A DNA stretch of 64,000 nt. It comes from Euborellia annulipes. Lineage: Eukaryota; Arthropoda; Insecta; Dermaptera; Anisolabididae. Below the pieces are notes generated by a model that had not been told where the DNA came from, made no database searches, and was given only the letters and a program-made list of their open reading frames with translations. Location of the stretch: the NCBI GenBank assembly GCA_023213315.1, contig JAKCPI010015807.1, positions 1-64,000 of the forward strand, read 5' to 3'. The position numbers were made by a program, and so were the translations under genes. This document shows, in pieces, positions 54,407 through 64,000 of this stretch (positions within the stretch are counted from its first letter, which is position 1; every line of letters begins with the position of its first letter).

Positions 54407-54462
54407 GCCTAAAGTAAGACTCATTCTAGAAAATTATCCTATGTGTAAAACCCAAAGGCGGA

Positions 54463-54996
54463 TTTTATTTATTACGATTGGATTTCAAATGGCTTAAATA
54501 AGAATGCCTGGACCCCAACATATAAATAATCTTTTTTTTTTCATCTGCCCTTCTAGCCAACTGCCATTGGGCTAAAATTTTTACAAAATATACATATCGT
54601 CGCTTGCATCACGTAGTGACGTATCTCAAAAAAATTAAAAATTGAGATACACGGGTATGGCCGTGTCCTGGCGTTCTTTACATTATCACAAAGTGACGAA
54701 TCTGTATTTCCATGTTTTTTCGTATTATTTAGGATATTTGGTTTTGCGTATCTATACATTTAATATAACAACACGAACTATAAAAAGCTCTCCTGAAAAA
54801 TGATAGAAATTGAGATACGCCACTACGTGTTTCAGGGACGACGATATATCAAAATAATATAAACAAAACAATATTAATAATATATACTGTATATTATTAA
54901 TAACGGTTATCGTAAAAAGTCTTATAAGGCCTAAGTTGCCGAAAAGACTGTGTGAATATGTGTGTTAATGTGAGAGTTGTTAAAAAAAAAAAATGG
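54463..54996 (+). mobile_element. SINE-1, headless, split by a MITE
   Basis: Segments 54463-54531 (GGCTTAAATAAGAATGCC) and 54870-54996 (ACGGTTATCGTAAAAAGTC, CCGAAAAGACTGTGTGAAT) are SINE-1. The 340 bp between are inserted. Confidence 0.75.
54594..54847. mobile_element. MITE with about 35-bp TIRs
   Basis: ATATCGTCGCTTGCATCACG, then TAGTGACGTATCTCAA, mirrored by TTGAGATACGCCACTACG, then GGGACGACGATAT. TSD unclear (AT or ATAT). Single copy here. Confidence 0.72.
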
Positions 54997-54999
54997 ATT

Positions 55000-55295
55000 A
55001 GGGGTTGAAAAATTGAAAAAAATGTTTTTTAAATTTTTTTTTAGCTAAATCGAAGCCAAATAAATATTAAACATTCAAAAAATAGCGTTGATTATTATTT
55101 TATAATATTAAGGGATGAGATGAAGGGTTGATTATTTAAGAAAGGCCTTGGAATATTCCAAATCACTTGTTGACATTCTTTTACAGCTCTAAATATAGTT
55201 AGATTAGAGCAAAAGGTATTTTTTTACTTTTAATAAAAAGGGAATTGTTATTTTCATCTATTTATTCCTATAATAAGAGAGAAGAGACAAGTTTA
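55000..55295. other. AT-rich stretch upstream of unit 2
   Basis: No gene found. Confidence 0.4.
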
Positions 55296-55299
55296 TCTC

Positions 55300-55439
55300 G
55301 TTCAGTCGAGAGCGTGGCCTGCTGGCAGGCGCTGCTATCTTTTTTGTGTTTAAAGTGAATCAAAGTGAATAATTAATATAGTGTAACCCACCCTAACCTC
55401 ACCGTCAGCCAACACACCCTCTTGAGAGTCTTATTAAAG
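55300..55439 (+). promoter_or_regulatory. Candidate leader exon and promoter, unit 2
   Basis: Perfect initiator TCAGTC at 55302-55307 followed by GAGAGCGTGGCC, a C-rich leader (AACCCACCCTAACCTCACCG), and a donor TTATTAAAG|GTAATT. Downstream G-rich GGGTAGAGGGAG near 55549, as in units 1 and 3. Confidence 0.42.
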
Positions 55440-55629
55440 GTAATTATTATACATTTTCTCGATGAAAAAAAAAATGATAGAAACAAATAATTTGACTGCG
55501 AAAAACGATTCTTTTGAATATGAAATTAAATATTTTGTATTTCACTAAGGGTAGAGGGAGAATATAAGATGTTGAAAGGGGGAGGGGGAGTGTAGGTGTC
55601 ATTGAAAACAAAATTAGTTTTTTATTTTT

Positions 55630-55687
55630 TATTTTTTTTTAAATACACTTTTTTCTCATTCACACTCAACACTCACACACACATTCT
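55630..55687 (-). mobile_element. SINE-1 tail fragment
   Basis: T-run and CTCATTCACACTCAACACTC, ending at ACACACATTC. Confidence 0.65.
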
Positions 55688-56285
55688 TTCTCTTTCTATG
55701 TGGCCTATATTTTTGTAAATCAAATTTCCTTATTATACTTTTACACAGGGGTGGGTGGATTAAGGATTGAAAATTAAAATAAAATAATTTCAAATTAAAA
55801 TTAAAATAATTATTTATAAATGTATTCAAATTATTTCGCGGTGAAGGCTCGCATTTCCTTAAGGGGGGGGGGGGGGGCTATGAAGGCATTAACCAGGGGG
55901 TTAATGCCCCATCCCCTATAATGCACAAAGATATTAATGTTTTTTAATACTTTTACTAAAAAATAAGTGCATTCCGTTTGAGTTAAAAAAAAAATTAAAT
56001 TATATTCAATATTTAGCAAATAGTATAGTAGGATAGAAACATTTTAATGTCATTCTAAAATTTCGTATTACTGGGGCGGAATTAATTTTTGAAGATTTCG
56101 AAACTCTCATAAGCAGATAATAATAACACTTGGTAACTTAGGAACCCATCGAATCCCTTGCAGAATTTTGTAGGGATTTTTTTCATTAGGTAGAAAAGTA
56201 AGAAATGATTAGTCCACTTAGAATTTTCCTGAGGTGAGTTACCGCATCTTTTTGTATATAGGACTAATCTCAATTCGGATTTGAA

Positions 56286-56527
56286 TTTTTACTTTCTCTT
56301 ACCCATATGTATAAGTTAATATACATATATATAGAGAGAAAGTTCGATGTCGAAATTTTGATGGATATACACGTTCTGAGATCCCTTGAATCCAAAAAAG
56401 TGGTTTTCACGACATGGTCTGTCTGTGTGTCTGTTTGGGTTCAATTTAAAACATGAAGGAATTGAACTAGGAGGTTGAAATTTTATATTTAAATTAAACA
56501 CCCCCCTAGGGGGTGAAAATAAGATTT
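56286..56527 (-). mobile_element. HEE AT-rich half
   Basis: TTTTACTTTCTCTTACC, hairpin, body to GGGGGTGAAAATAAG, then palindrome P4. Confidence 0.8.
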
Positions 56528-56552
56528 GAGAAAAATATTTTTCTTCAGGAAT

Positions 56553-56749
56553 GAAAGTTAGAAGAAAACGCAACCGGAATGTTTTCTTTAAAAATATATT
56601 TTAACAGCTGGCATTTCGGCTTTGGTCAAAGCCATCCTCTGAGCTGTTAGTGGTCATGCGAAGATGGCTTTTACCAAGGCCGAAAAGTAAGCTGTTAAAA
56701 TATACTATTTTTAAAGAAAAAATTCTGGTTGCGTTTTCTTCTAACTTGC
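56553..56749. mobile_element. Penelope-type palindrome P4
   Basis: Arms of about 95 bp (GTTAGAAGAAAACGCAACC and complement). The left arm on minus has AGAGGATGG, a perfect GGCTTT-GACC-AAAGCC helix, and CCGAAATGCC. CUGANGA is altered to CAGAGGA, so catalysis is unlikely. Confidence 0.72.
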
Positions 56750-56791
56750 AATCCTAATACAAATTCCACCAGCCATAAAATACCCTTATAC

Positions 56792-57005
56792 CAGCTTTTT
56801 CCAAACTGTGAGGCTCACCTCCCTAGGGAGACGCGGTCTAGTCTAAGGAGAGGCGCGAATATTGGCCCCCAGAACCAATTTTCCAAATGATTGCTAGTTT
56901 TAATATAAATATGAATAAATAAAATATTTTAAAAATGGGGGGGGGGCGTCATAAGATTAATTATTTTTAAGGGAGGCGTGGTAACATAAAGTTTGGAAAC
57001 CACTG
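56792..57005. mobile_element. hAT MITE, right member
   Basis: CAGCTTTTTCCAAACTGTG ... GTTTGGAAACCACTG, with an internal deletion relative to 54082-54406. Confidence 0.8.
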
Positions 57006-57013
57006 TATTAGAC

Positions 57014-57357
57014 GATGTTTTGAAATTTATAAATATGGGAAAATATCTATTTATATTCCTGGCTTCAATCTTTCTTATGAACTAAAAGGGTTAAGTGGTC
57101 TTCATAAGATTTCAAAAGCAAAATGAGAATATACATTTTAAGGAACATCTAAAAAATAATTGATTTTTGAATTTTAATCAAAATCTTTGGAACGAATTTT
57201 GAGAAAATCGAAAAAAACTGAAAAAGTACATCGAAATTCTTTGGCCGATTTTAATTAAAAGCTTATTTTACGCCCTAGGGCGGCACCTAACTTAAATATA
57301 AAATTTCATCTTCCTAGCTCAATTCCTTCATGCTTAAAATTGAACACACACACACAG
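57014..57357 (+). mobile_element. HEE body, right part of the split copy
   Basis: GATGTTTTGAAATTTATAAA through AAAATTGAACACACACACAC. The AT-rich end is missing. Confidence 0.78.
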
Positions 57358-57454
57358 AATATTTTTGATTTTTGAAGCGGGTCGTAATAGATTTATTTAT
57401 TTATTTATTTATATTTCGGCCTTTTTAAATGCATAATTTGAGGTTTTATTAGTA

Positions 57455-57736
57455 CTTTTTTTTTAATAAAAAAAAAAAACACTCACACTTTTTTCTCATT
57501 CCTACTCATACTCACACACACATGCACACAGTCGTTTCGGCAACTTAGGCCATATAAGACTTTGACGATAACGGTTATATTAATTAATAATATATATATT
57601 TGGGGTCCAGGCATTCTTATTTAAGCCATTTGGTATCCAAATGGCTTAGATAAAATCATCGGACTGCCAGGGGTCCTAACCCCTGACCCTTGGTTTAGAA
57701 GGCCAGCACTTTAGCCACTAGACCAAGCCCGAGGGC
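57455..57736 (-). mobile_element. SINE-1, minus strand
   Basis: T-run, CTCATTCCTACTCATACTC, body, damaged B box (GGGTCCTAACCCCTGACC), A-box region CCACTAGACCAAGCC. Confidence 0.8.
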
Positions 57737-58056
57737 CCGAGCCCTGCTTATAAATTTCATTTCATCTTCTAATATATCGACGGAAACTATATATACGTAT
57801 GTCGACACAAAAAATCTGGTGGGACAGTCACACCAGATTTTTAAAAATATTTTATTTTGGAACTTTCCGGATTTTCGGCGAGTTTGTTTTAGGCGAGATT
57901 TTGCTTTGGGTGAGAAAATTTTCGGCGAGTTATACCGCCCCCATAATAATTTTGTATATTCTACATATAATATTATATGGTTTTCGAATGGGGGGGGGGG
58001 GCGCTTAAAAGGTATTGGGCCCCGGGCGCGCGTTAAGCTCACTACGCCACTGATGA
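57737..58056 (-). mobile_element. HEE start joined to T2 segment
   Basis: Reverse of 53643-54081: short HEE hairpin (TCTGGTGGGACAGTCACACC), TTAAAAATATTTTATTTTGG, GATTTTCGGCGAG, G-run, GGCCCCGGGCGCGC, CTACGCCACTG. Confidence 0.7.
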
Positions 58057-58059
58057 GAA

Positions 58060-58560
58060 GTTCGTTTTTGTCAAGTGAAAGTCTCTGTGTCGTATAGAAT
58101 AAAAAGTATTAAAAAGAATATTTTTTATATTAAAAACAAAATGTGTCCTCATATAAAAACATTCTCATCTACACTCCCATTTAATTCAAGGGCCACTTGT
58201 AATTCTCTATGGATTTTAAATCTTCTCAACATCTTTGCATCTGATGATGATCCATTGGGAATAAAACAAAGCTGCAGCCAGCGGTGATAAAAAAACGATC
58301 CCTGACGGGCTCCAACTTTAATTAACCTCTATTGTGAACTTAATACTTCATATAAGCTCCCTCGTAAAACTTATCCTTCATGGAACAAAAAAAATTTACA
58401 ATTATAATTCAGATCGAAATAGAGTTGTAATATTCGCGTAAAATAAAAAAATGCAAATTGTTTCAAGTTCTTTCTGTACATACTGTAGGTGATTAGAAGG
58501 GGCACCCCCTTCTAAGGGAGTTATCATCTCACCTAACAGCGACTGAATATCTAAGTAGTA
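58060..58560. other. Unassigned stretch
   Basis: No gene or repeat family recognised. Confidence 0.4.
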
Positions 58561-58565
58561 ACTGC

Positions 58566-58664
58566 ACTTTCCCTTACCCTTCAGCAAGAGAAAGTTGTGT
58601 TCTGTGCTTGTCACACCATATTTTTTGTGTCGACATATATTTAGTTTCCGACAGTACGGCACAT
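58566..58664 (+). mobile_element. HEE large-hairpin half
   Basis: Second arm of the hairpin and the link to GACAGTACGGCACA. Meets the next HEE's AT-rich end. Confidence 0.7.
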
Positions 58665-59192
58665 TTTTACTTTCTCTTAGCCTATATATGAAATATATAG
58701 GAGAGAAAGTATTGCGATCATGTCAAAAATTCGATGTCGAGATTTTGATGGATATACATGTTTTGAGGTCCCCTGAGTCCAAAAAAGTGGGTCCCGCAAA
58801 TTGGTCTGTGTGTGTGTATGTATGTGTGTGTGTGTGTGTGTGCGTGCGTGCGTCTGTCTGTATGTGTGGACAGATTTTTAGCATGAAGGAATTGAGCTAC
58901 CGGATTGAAATTTTATATTTAACTTAGGTACCTTCCCACACGCTCAAAATAAGCTTTTGAACAAAATCGGCCAAAAAGTACTAGTACTTTACTGATGTAC
59001 TTTTTCAGTTTTTTTCGATTTTCTCAAAATTCCCTCCAAGGATTTTTTTTAAAATTCATAAATTAACTATTTTTTAGATGCTCTTTAAAATGTATATTCT
59101 CATTTTGCCGTTGAAATCTTCTGAAGACCACTTTACTCTTGTTCTTCATAGGAAAGATAGAACTGATTGCCATGGTAACGGAATTTAAATCT
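58664..59192 (-). mobile_element. HEE lacking large hairpin
   Basis: TTTTACTTTCTCTTAGCC, hairpin, body with (GT)n at 58806-58864, to ATTGCCATGGTAAC. Confidence 0.8.
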
Positions 59193-59239
59193 TTTTCTTT
59201 TTATTAGATTAAAAATCAATTATTATTTAAATTCCCATT

Positions 59240-59725
59240 TATTTTTTTTTTATTTCTGTTTTAATTGTTTCAAAGAAAACATATATATATATCTCTCCCA
59301 CTTGCAAACATTATCGTCTCTCTCTACTCTTTTTAAATTCCCTTTCCACCTTATCTTCGCATAGAAACAATGTTAATTTCCTATAGGGATTTGTATGTTA
59401 ATTTCGATTCAAAAGGGGGGTCCCCTTTGGAACTTTTTACGCATTTAAAATTTTTTTTCCAATTCTTATGAAATTTTGTATTTATTTACGATTCTATATT
59501 GTGTATAAAATGTCCAAATATGAGATTAAAATTTTGAAAAATAACCATAGTTTATTTGAAGCAGTCAACATTTAAAATGCAAGTTTGAAACTAAGGTGCT
59601 ATCGGAAACTAAATATATCTCGACACAAAAAATCTGGTGTGACCAGCACAGTGCTCAACTTTCTCTTACCGAAGGGTAAGAGAAAGTTGTGTGCTGTGCG
59701 CCAGTCACACCAGATTTTTTTTTTT
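59240..59725 (-). mobile_element. HEE variant b, second copy
   Basis: Same body as 23465-23880 in reverse (ATGTTAATTTCCTATAGGG, GTGTATAAAATGTCC, AAGCAGTCAACATTTAAAAT) and an intact large hairpin. Confidence 0.78.
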
Positions 59726-59973
59726 TTAAACATTCACACTTTTTTCTCACTCACACTCACACACAATCACACAGCCTTTTCGGCAACTTAGGCCATTTAA
59801 GACTTTGACGATAACCGTTGTAATGAATCTATCTATTGGGGGTCCAGACATTTCTATTTAAACCATCTGGTATCCAAATGGCTTAAATAAAATCATCGGA
59901 TTGCCTGGGGTCCGAACCCGCGACGTTTGGTATAGGAGGTAGGCACGCTACCTACTACACCAAGCCCGGAGGC
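59722..59973 (-). mobile_element. SINE-1, minus strand, at HEE T-run
   Basis: T-run shared with the HEE end, body, GGGGTCCGAACCCGCGACG, CTACTACACCAAGCCCGG. Confidence 0.85.
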
Positions 59974-59974
59974 C

Positions 59975-60538
59975 GATGTAAAATTTATAAACATGGGAAA
60001 ATATTTATACAGTACCCGGTAACCATTTCTCTTATCTTTCCCAAGGTCTTTAAAATACAAAGGTTGGCCAGAAACTAGTAAACAAACAATTTTCCGGTCA
60101 TAGTTTTTGATTGGTCCACGTCATGAAGCTCCTCCTTGCTTGTATTTTTCTATTTGGCAGCATTGTTGACTGCATATAACCTAGTTTACATTCATTTTGT
60201 TTTATTTGCAAATTGTATAGTTTCTGATTAAACTAATTTAGTCCCTGGTATGTAGAATGCTTTATTAATAATATACTGTTTATAAATATTTATAAATGGT
60301 TTGTTCCGAAAGATCTTTTACAAAAAGAGGAGCTCCATGACGTCACTCTCTTGGAATGGAAAAAACATAAACAAACCGAGTTTGACCCCCCTGATCTTTC
60401 CTATGAAGAAATTAAAAATATTTTTCAGAATTATTTTATTCAATAAGGGGTGAGTTTTATGCCTGTTTAAATTAAATAAGTCCTTTAAAATTATTTCAAT
60501 TTGAAATTATTCCTATTTAATAAATAAATAGATATAGG
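59975..60538. other. Short HEE trace, then unassigned
   Basis: AAATTTATAAACATGGGAAAATA at 59978-60006 is HEE body. The rest, including AGGTTGGCCAGAAACTAG, is unrecognised. Confidence 0.4.
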
Positions 60539-60546
60539 CTTAATAT

Positions 60547-60903
60547 TAGGGTCCGACCGAAACAAGATTTTCAGCCGAAACCGAAACCGAAATCGAATAT
60601 TCGGCCTCAACCGTAGTTTCGGCCGAAACCGTAACCGAAACCAAAACTTGTATTTCCTATAAAAATTTTTTTTCATTTTATCTTTTTTTTTTTTAAAATT
60701 TTTTTCTCCCTCAAGTGCAAATTATTTGACCTTTTTTTTTTTTTTTGCATGCGAGTCTCATCCCATTTTTTTCAGACTCTGGTTTCGGCCGGCCGAAAGG
60801 TTCGGCTACTTTTTGGCCGAAACCGAAACTACGGCCGAAACCATGATTTTTGGCCGAAACTGGCCGAAACCGTAACCGAAACCGAATATTCGGTCGGTTC
60901 CTA
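60547..60903. mobile_element. hAT-type MITE, 8-bp TSD CTTAATAT
   Basis: Ends TAGGGTCCGACCGAA and TTCGGTCGGTTCCTA. Exact TSD at 60539-60546 and 60904-60911. Filled with CCGAAAC repeats in both orientations. Relative at 6028. Confidence 0.9.
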
Positions 60904-61068
60904 CTTAATATGCATTTATTGCATTAAGGGTTGAGTTTTAGGAAGGTGTAAATAAATATTTTTCACTTGCCGTTTAGGTCAATATATTGAATAAAATACT
61001 GCTAGTTTGCAGATAATAAGTATTTTTTTAATAGAGAACTTTTTTAATAATTTTTTATTTGTGATAAC

Positions 61069-61686
61069 TAGGGCTCGGATTTCGCCCTATTTGCTTTTTT
61101 TTTATTTATGGCTTAAAATTTAGGCCATTATGATATGTATACGTTTCATGGAATTCTGAATAAAATAAGAGGCATTTGTTAGTGCCTATAATGCCTATTT
61201 TGGCCGATTTCAGCTTTTAGTGCCTATTTCATCTATAAATGCCTTTTTTAGTGCCTATTTTAAGTATTTTAACTTAAAATAAGCTATTTTAAGCCAATTT
61301 CGGCTTTTTTTTTTGAAATTTCACAATAAATTCATTTTATATCACAAATCCGAAGAAAAATTACAGAAAAAAATCGAACGAGATTCGAATACTAAAAAAA
61401 AAAAAAAAAAAAAAGGTCGAACGAAAAAAAAAAGCGTCCCAGTTGGGCTTCGCCCCCTCCGCCCTCATTCGGCCATCTTTGTGCAAAGGAGGTAATTGTT
61501 TTATCTTTGTTTCCAAAAATAAGACATCAATTTTTACTTTCTCTTACCTCTATATATATGTTAATATATATAGAGAGAGAAAGTATTGGTTTCATGTCAA
61601 AAATTCGATGTCGAGATTTTGATGGATCTTCACATTTTGAGGTCCCGTGAATCCAAAAAAGTGGTTTTCGCGACATGGTCTGTCTC

Positions 61687-61731
<45 letters not shown>

Positions 61732-62371
61732 TGTCTGTGAACAAAATATCTCAAGAACGAAAAGAGCTAGGAGGTTGAAATTTTATATTTAAGTTAGGCA
61801 CCCCCATGGGACGTGACACGAAGCTTTTGAACAAAATCAACCAAAGAGTACTAGTACTTTACTGATGTACATTTTCAGTTTTTTTTCGATTTTCTCAAAA
61901 TTTGCTCCAACGATTTTTTTTTAAATTCAAAAATCAATTATTTTTTAGATTCTCAATAAAATGTATATTCTCATTTTGTCATTGAAATCTTCTGAAGACC
62001 ACTTTACTCTTGTACTACATAGAAAAGATAGGAGAAATGGCTGCCATGGTAACAAAATATAAATATTTCGCTATACTTATAAATTTTACATCTTGAAAAT
62101 CGAATATACTGTACTGTCGAAACTAAATACATGTCGACACAAAAAATCTGGTGTGACAAGCACAGTACACAACTTTCGATTACCGAAGGTAAGAGAAAGT
62201 TGTGTGCTGTGCGCCAGTCACACCAGATTTTTTAAATTTTTTATCTTAAATAATGCCTTTTAAGTGCCTTTTTTACAATAAATGCCTTTTAAAGTGCCTA
62301 TTTTAATGATTTTTAGTGCTTAGTTGCCTGCCTATTTTAAAGATTTTTAGTGCCAATAAATCCGAGCCCTA
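61069..62371. mobile_element. hAT-type MITE with nested HEE, TSD GTGATAAC
   Basis: TIR TAGGGCTCGGATTT and complement, exact 8-bp TSD at 61061-61068 and 62372-62379. The interior has repeated GTGCCTATTTT and AATGCCTTTT motifs on both sides of the HEE at 61530-62234. Without the HEE it is about 600 bp. Confidence 0.93.
61530..62234 (-). mobile_element. HEE, full length, inside hAT MITE
   Basis: Both hairpins, (GT)n at 61690-61730. Younger than the hAT element. Confidence 0.9.
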
Positions 62372-62399
62372 GTGATAACTCGGAGAACAAAGCGAGCGA

Positions 62400-62553
62400 G
62401 TCTTTTAGTTGCTTTCCTGTCTAACCAGGAGCCAGTCGGTTCAACTTTTCTCTATAAAAAGTGTTCAGTTTCTTCTCATTTGTGTCGATATTTCTGTGAT
62501 TAATACGTTAACGCATTCCGTTCATCTCTCTCCGATCGGGTGTCATATTTAAG
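62400..62553 (+). promoter_or_regulatory. Candidate leader exon and promoter, unit 3
   Basis: GCCAGTCGGTTC, TATA box CTATAAAAAG (62453-62459), initiator-like TCATTT about 25 bp on, leader CATTCCGTTCATCTCTCTCC, donor ATTTAAG|GTATTT. Downstream GGGAGTGTTACAGAGGG, TGTAAAT as in unit 1. Confidence 0.42.
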
Positions 62554-62844
62554 GTATTTGCATAATATTTTATATTCATTTTTTTTCTCTCTTTTAATGA
62601 AATTTTTTTTTTATCAATTTAACACGATCGAGTAACCAGGGAGTGTTACAGAGGGTGTAAATTATCCATTATAAACATTCAAAATACTCTGACTTTTTTT
62701 TAATTTAACAATTTTTTTTTTTTTGTTAAATTTTCTCAAAGAAATATCTCGTACCTATAATTGTATTTATTCTTTAAATTTTTTCTCAAAAGGATTTATT
62801 TTGAAATAGGTATCAAAGTTTAAATGAAAATAAAAACAAATGAT

Positions 62845-62940
62845 TTTAATTGAATGACTATCAATCAATTGAAATAAATAGAAGTCTAAATTGCCTCAGA
62901 TGCTGAAAAGAGCTTATATAAATTAAAAAAAAAAAAAACT
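62845..62940 (+). repeat. SINE-2, 3' half
   Basis: GACTATCAATCAATTGAAAT, then CCTCAGATGCTGAAAAGAGC and A-run. Confidence 0.6.
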
Positions 62941-62944
62941 TTTT

Positions 62945-64000
62945 TAAATGATGGGCATTATTTTTCAAATATGGTGGTAGATTTATTGGAACCACCACTT
63001 TTAAATTTACAATAGAAACTTTATTATCAGTTCTTCAATTATTCGAAATGACCACCACAGAACTTTATTTTTATTAATACTGAAACTAAAAATTAATCTT
63101 ATATTATAAAAAGCCTTTTGTTTTATATTTTAAAGACTTTTTTTTTAAGCGCCTACCCCGTCCTGATTATTAAATTGAAATCTCGGTGAAAGTTTTTTAT
63201 TTTAAACGTTAATTCTGATTTGGACAATCTTCAAAAATTATTTCAATAATTTTTGAACTCTGTTGTCTTCGTTGTTTTATCTTGAATTTTTTTCTAAAAT
63301 AAAAAGAAAAAAGTCAAAGGGGAAAAATCTTAGAGTCTTCGATGCATGAATAAGAAAACCCTATTATAAAAAGGTGATGTTCTTTTTATAGTTATTTAAT
63401 CGAATCTTTTGCTAGCTGACTGGTTTTAAATTTATTAAAAAAAAAAAAAAAAAAGGAGAAAAAAGTTTGAAATATGTGAAGCAACCCTTAAAAAATTCCA
63501 TGACTAAAACCGATATTAGATTCTCTCCCTCTCGCTCTTTTTTTTCTTTATAGTTTATTTGACGTAATCCAAACTTCTTCATTGGATGCCAATCGCTCTC
63601 CTGTCAACTCCGCCAAAAGCTTTAGCTCTGGATTTTATTATACTATCCATTACTAAAGAATTTAGGCTTGGCTACCCTAAGTCGTTCTTGTAAAAGGAAA
63701 CAAACACCAGCATAAGATTAAGCAATAGAAATTGTGAAATTTCAACTTAAATATCTTATCTAATAGCTTTTTTATATTAAATAATTGACACCGAGTAAAA
63801 AGAGCAGTAAAGTTTTTCAACTCCGTTGACTTTTTTTATTAAATACCGTAAAGAATTTTTTTTTCTTTTTTTGAGAATTAATCCAGTACTGAAAAGATTA
63901 TTATGAAATTTTTTCCTTCTATTACATTAGAAATAGAGGCAAACGATTTAAAAATTATGGTTGAGTTTCAAAAGATTTGGTTCATTTGTAGTTGAGAATC
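62945..64000. other. AT-rich stretch, nothing recognised
   Basis: A-run near 63438-63454. No gene or family repeat found to the window edge. Confidence 0.45.

Larger units (their letters stand above)
54082..57005. mobile_element. hAT composite, 2.9 kb, TSD TATTAGAC
   Basis: Bounded on the left by a hAT MITE (54082-54406, CAGAGTTTTCCAAAC ... GTTTGGAAACCACTG) and on the right by a second copy (56792-57005) in the same orientation. The outer edges carry an exact 8-bp TSD (54074-54081 and 57006-57013) within a single HEE. The inner edges have no TSD. It contains a SINE-1, a MITE, the leader-exon unit 2, an HEE fragment and palindrome P4. It reads as one mobile unit, or as one hAT into which the rest was later inserted. 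Confidence 0.7.

Overview
This window is AT-rich (roughly 30% GC) nuclear DNA from an animal, most likely an arthropod. The basis is CAG|GTGAGT splice donors, TCAGTY initiators, mariner, hAT, Helitron and LINE remnants, and several tRNA-derived SINEs. I could not name the species and hold the arthropod call at about 0.6. No intact protein-coding gene is visible. Nearly every long open frame lies inside a repeat, and the rest fit chance in AT-rich sequence. If a host gene is present, the window is intron or intergenic DNA of it. The best host candidates are a 46-bp splice-bounded exon near 17.9 kb, a CRE/CCAAT promoter with a short first exon near 22.3-22.6 kb, and three similar leader-plus-donor units near 47.7, 55.4 and 62.5 kb, all on +.

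The window is dominated by dispersed repeats. The main one is a hairpin-end element (here HEE, about 650-700 bp when complete, about 30 copies or pieces). It has an A-run and an 85-90 bp hairpin bounded by AATCTGGTGTGAC / GTCACACCAGATT at one end, and a second AT-rich hairpin ending GGTAAGAGAAAGTAAAA at the other. For HEE, strand + means the large hairpin is on the left. SINE-1 (about 280 bp, A box TGGCGTAGAGG, B box GGTTCGGACCC) has about 17 copies, several with exact target-site duplications (TSDs). SINE-2 and SINE-3 are rarer tRNA-derived families. G1 is a GC-rich repeat with a CCCGC-GCGGGGTCGGC core.

DNA transposons include three hAT-type MITEs with exact 8-bp TSDs (45.1, 60.5 and 61.1 kb), a hAT pair bracketing 2.9 kb, a TTAA-flanked palindrome, a MITE family with 4-bp A/T TSDs, a mariner fragment inside a 412-bp tandem duplication, and a 550-bp Helitron whose boundaries are fixed by intact paralogues. 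LINE remains are 5'-truncated 3' ends.

Several large palindromes (0.3, 36.7-37.1, 49.3 and 56.6 kb) carry Penelope-type hammerhead-ribozyme cores. In one of them both arms retain a complete-looking 43-nt motif. Nesting gives relative ages: a Helitron and a hAT composite inside HEE copies, an HEE inside a hAT MITE, SINE-1 inside a palindrome, and a retroposon inside a foldback element.
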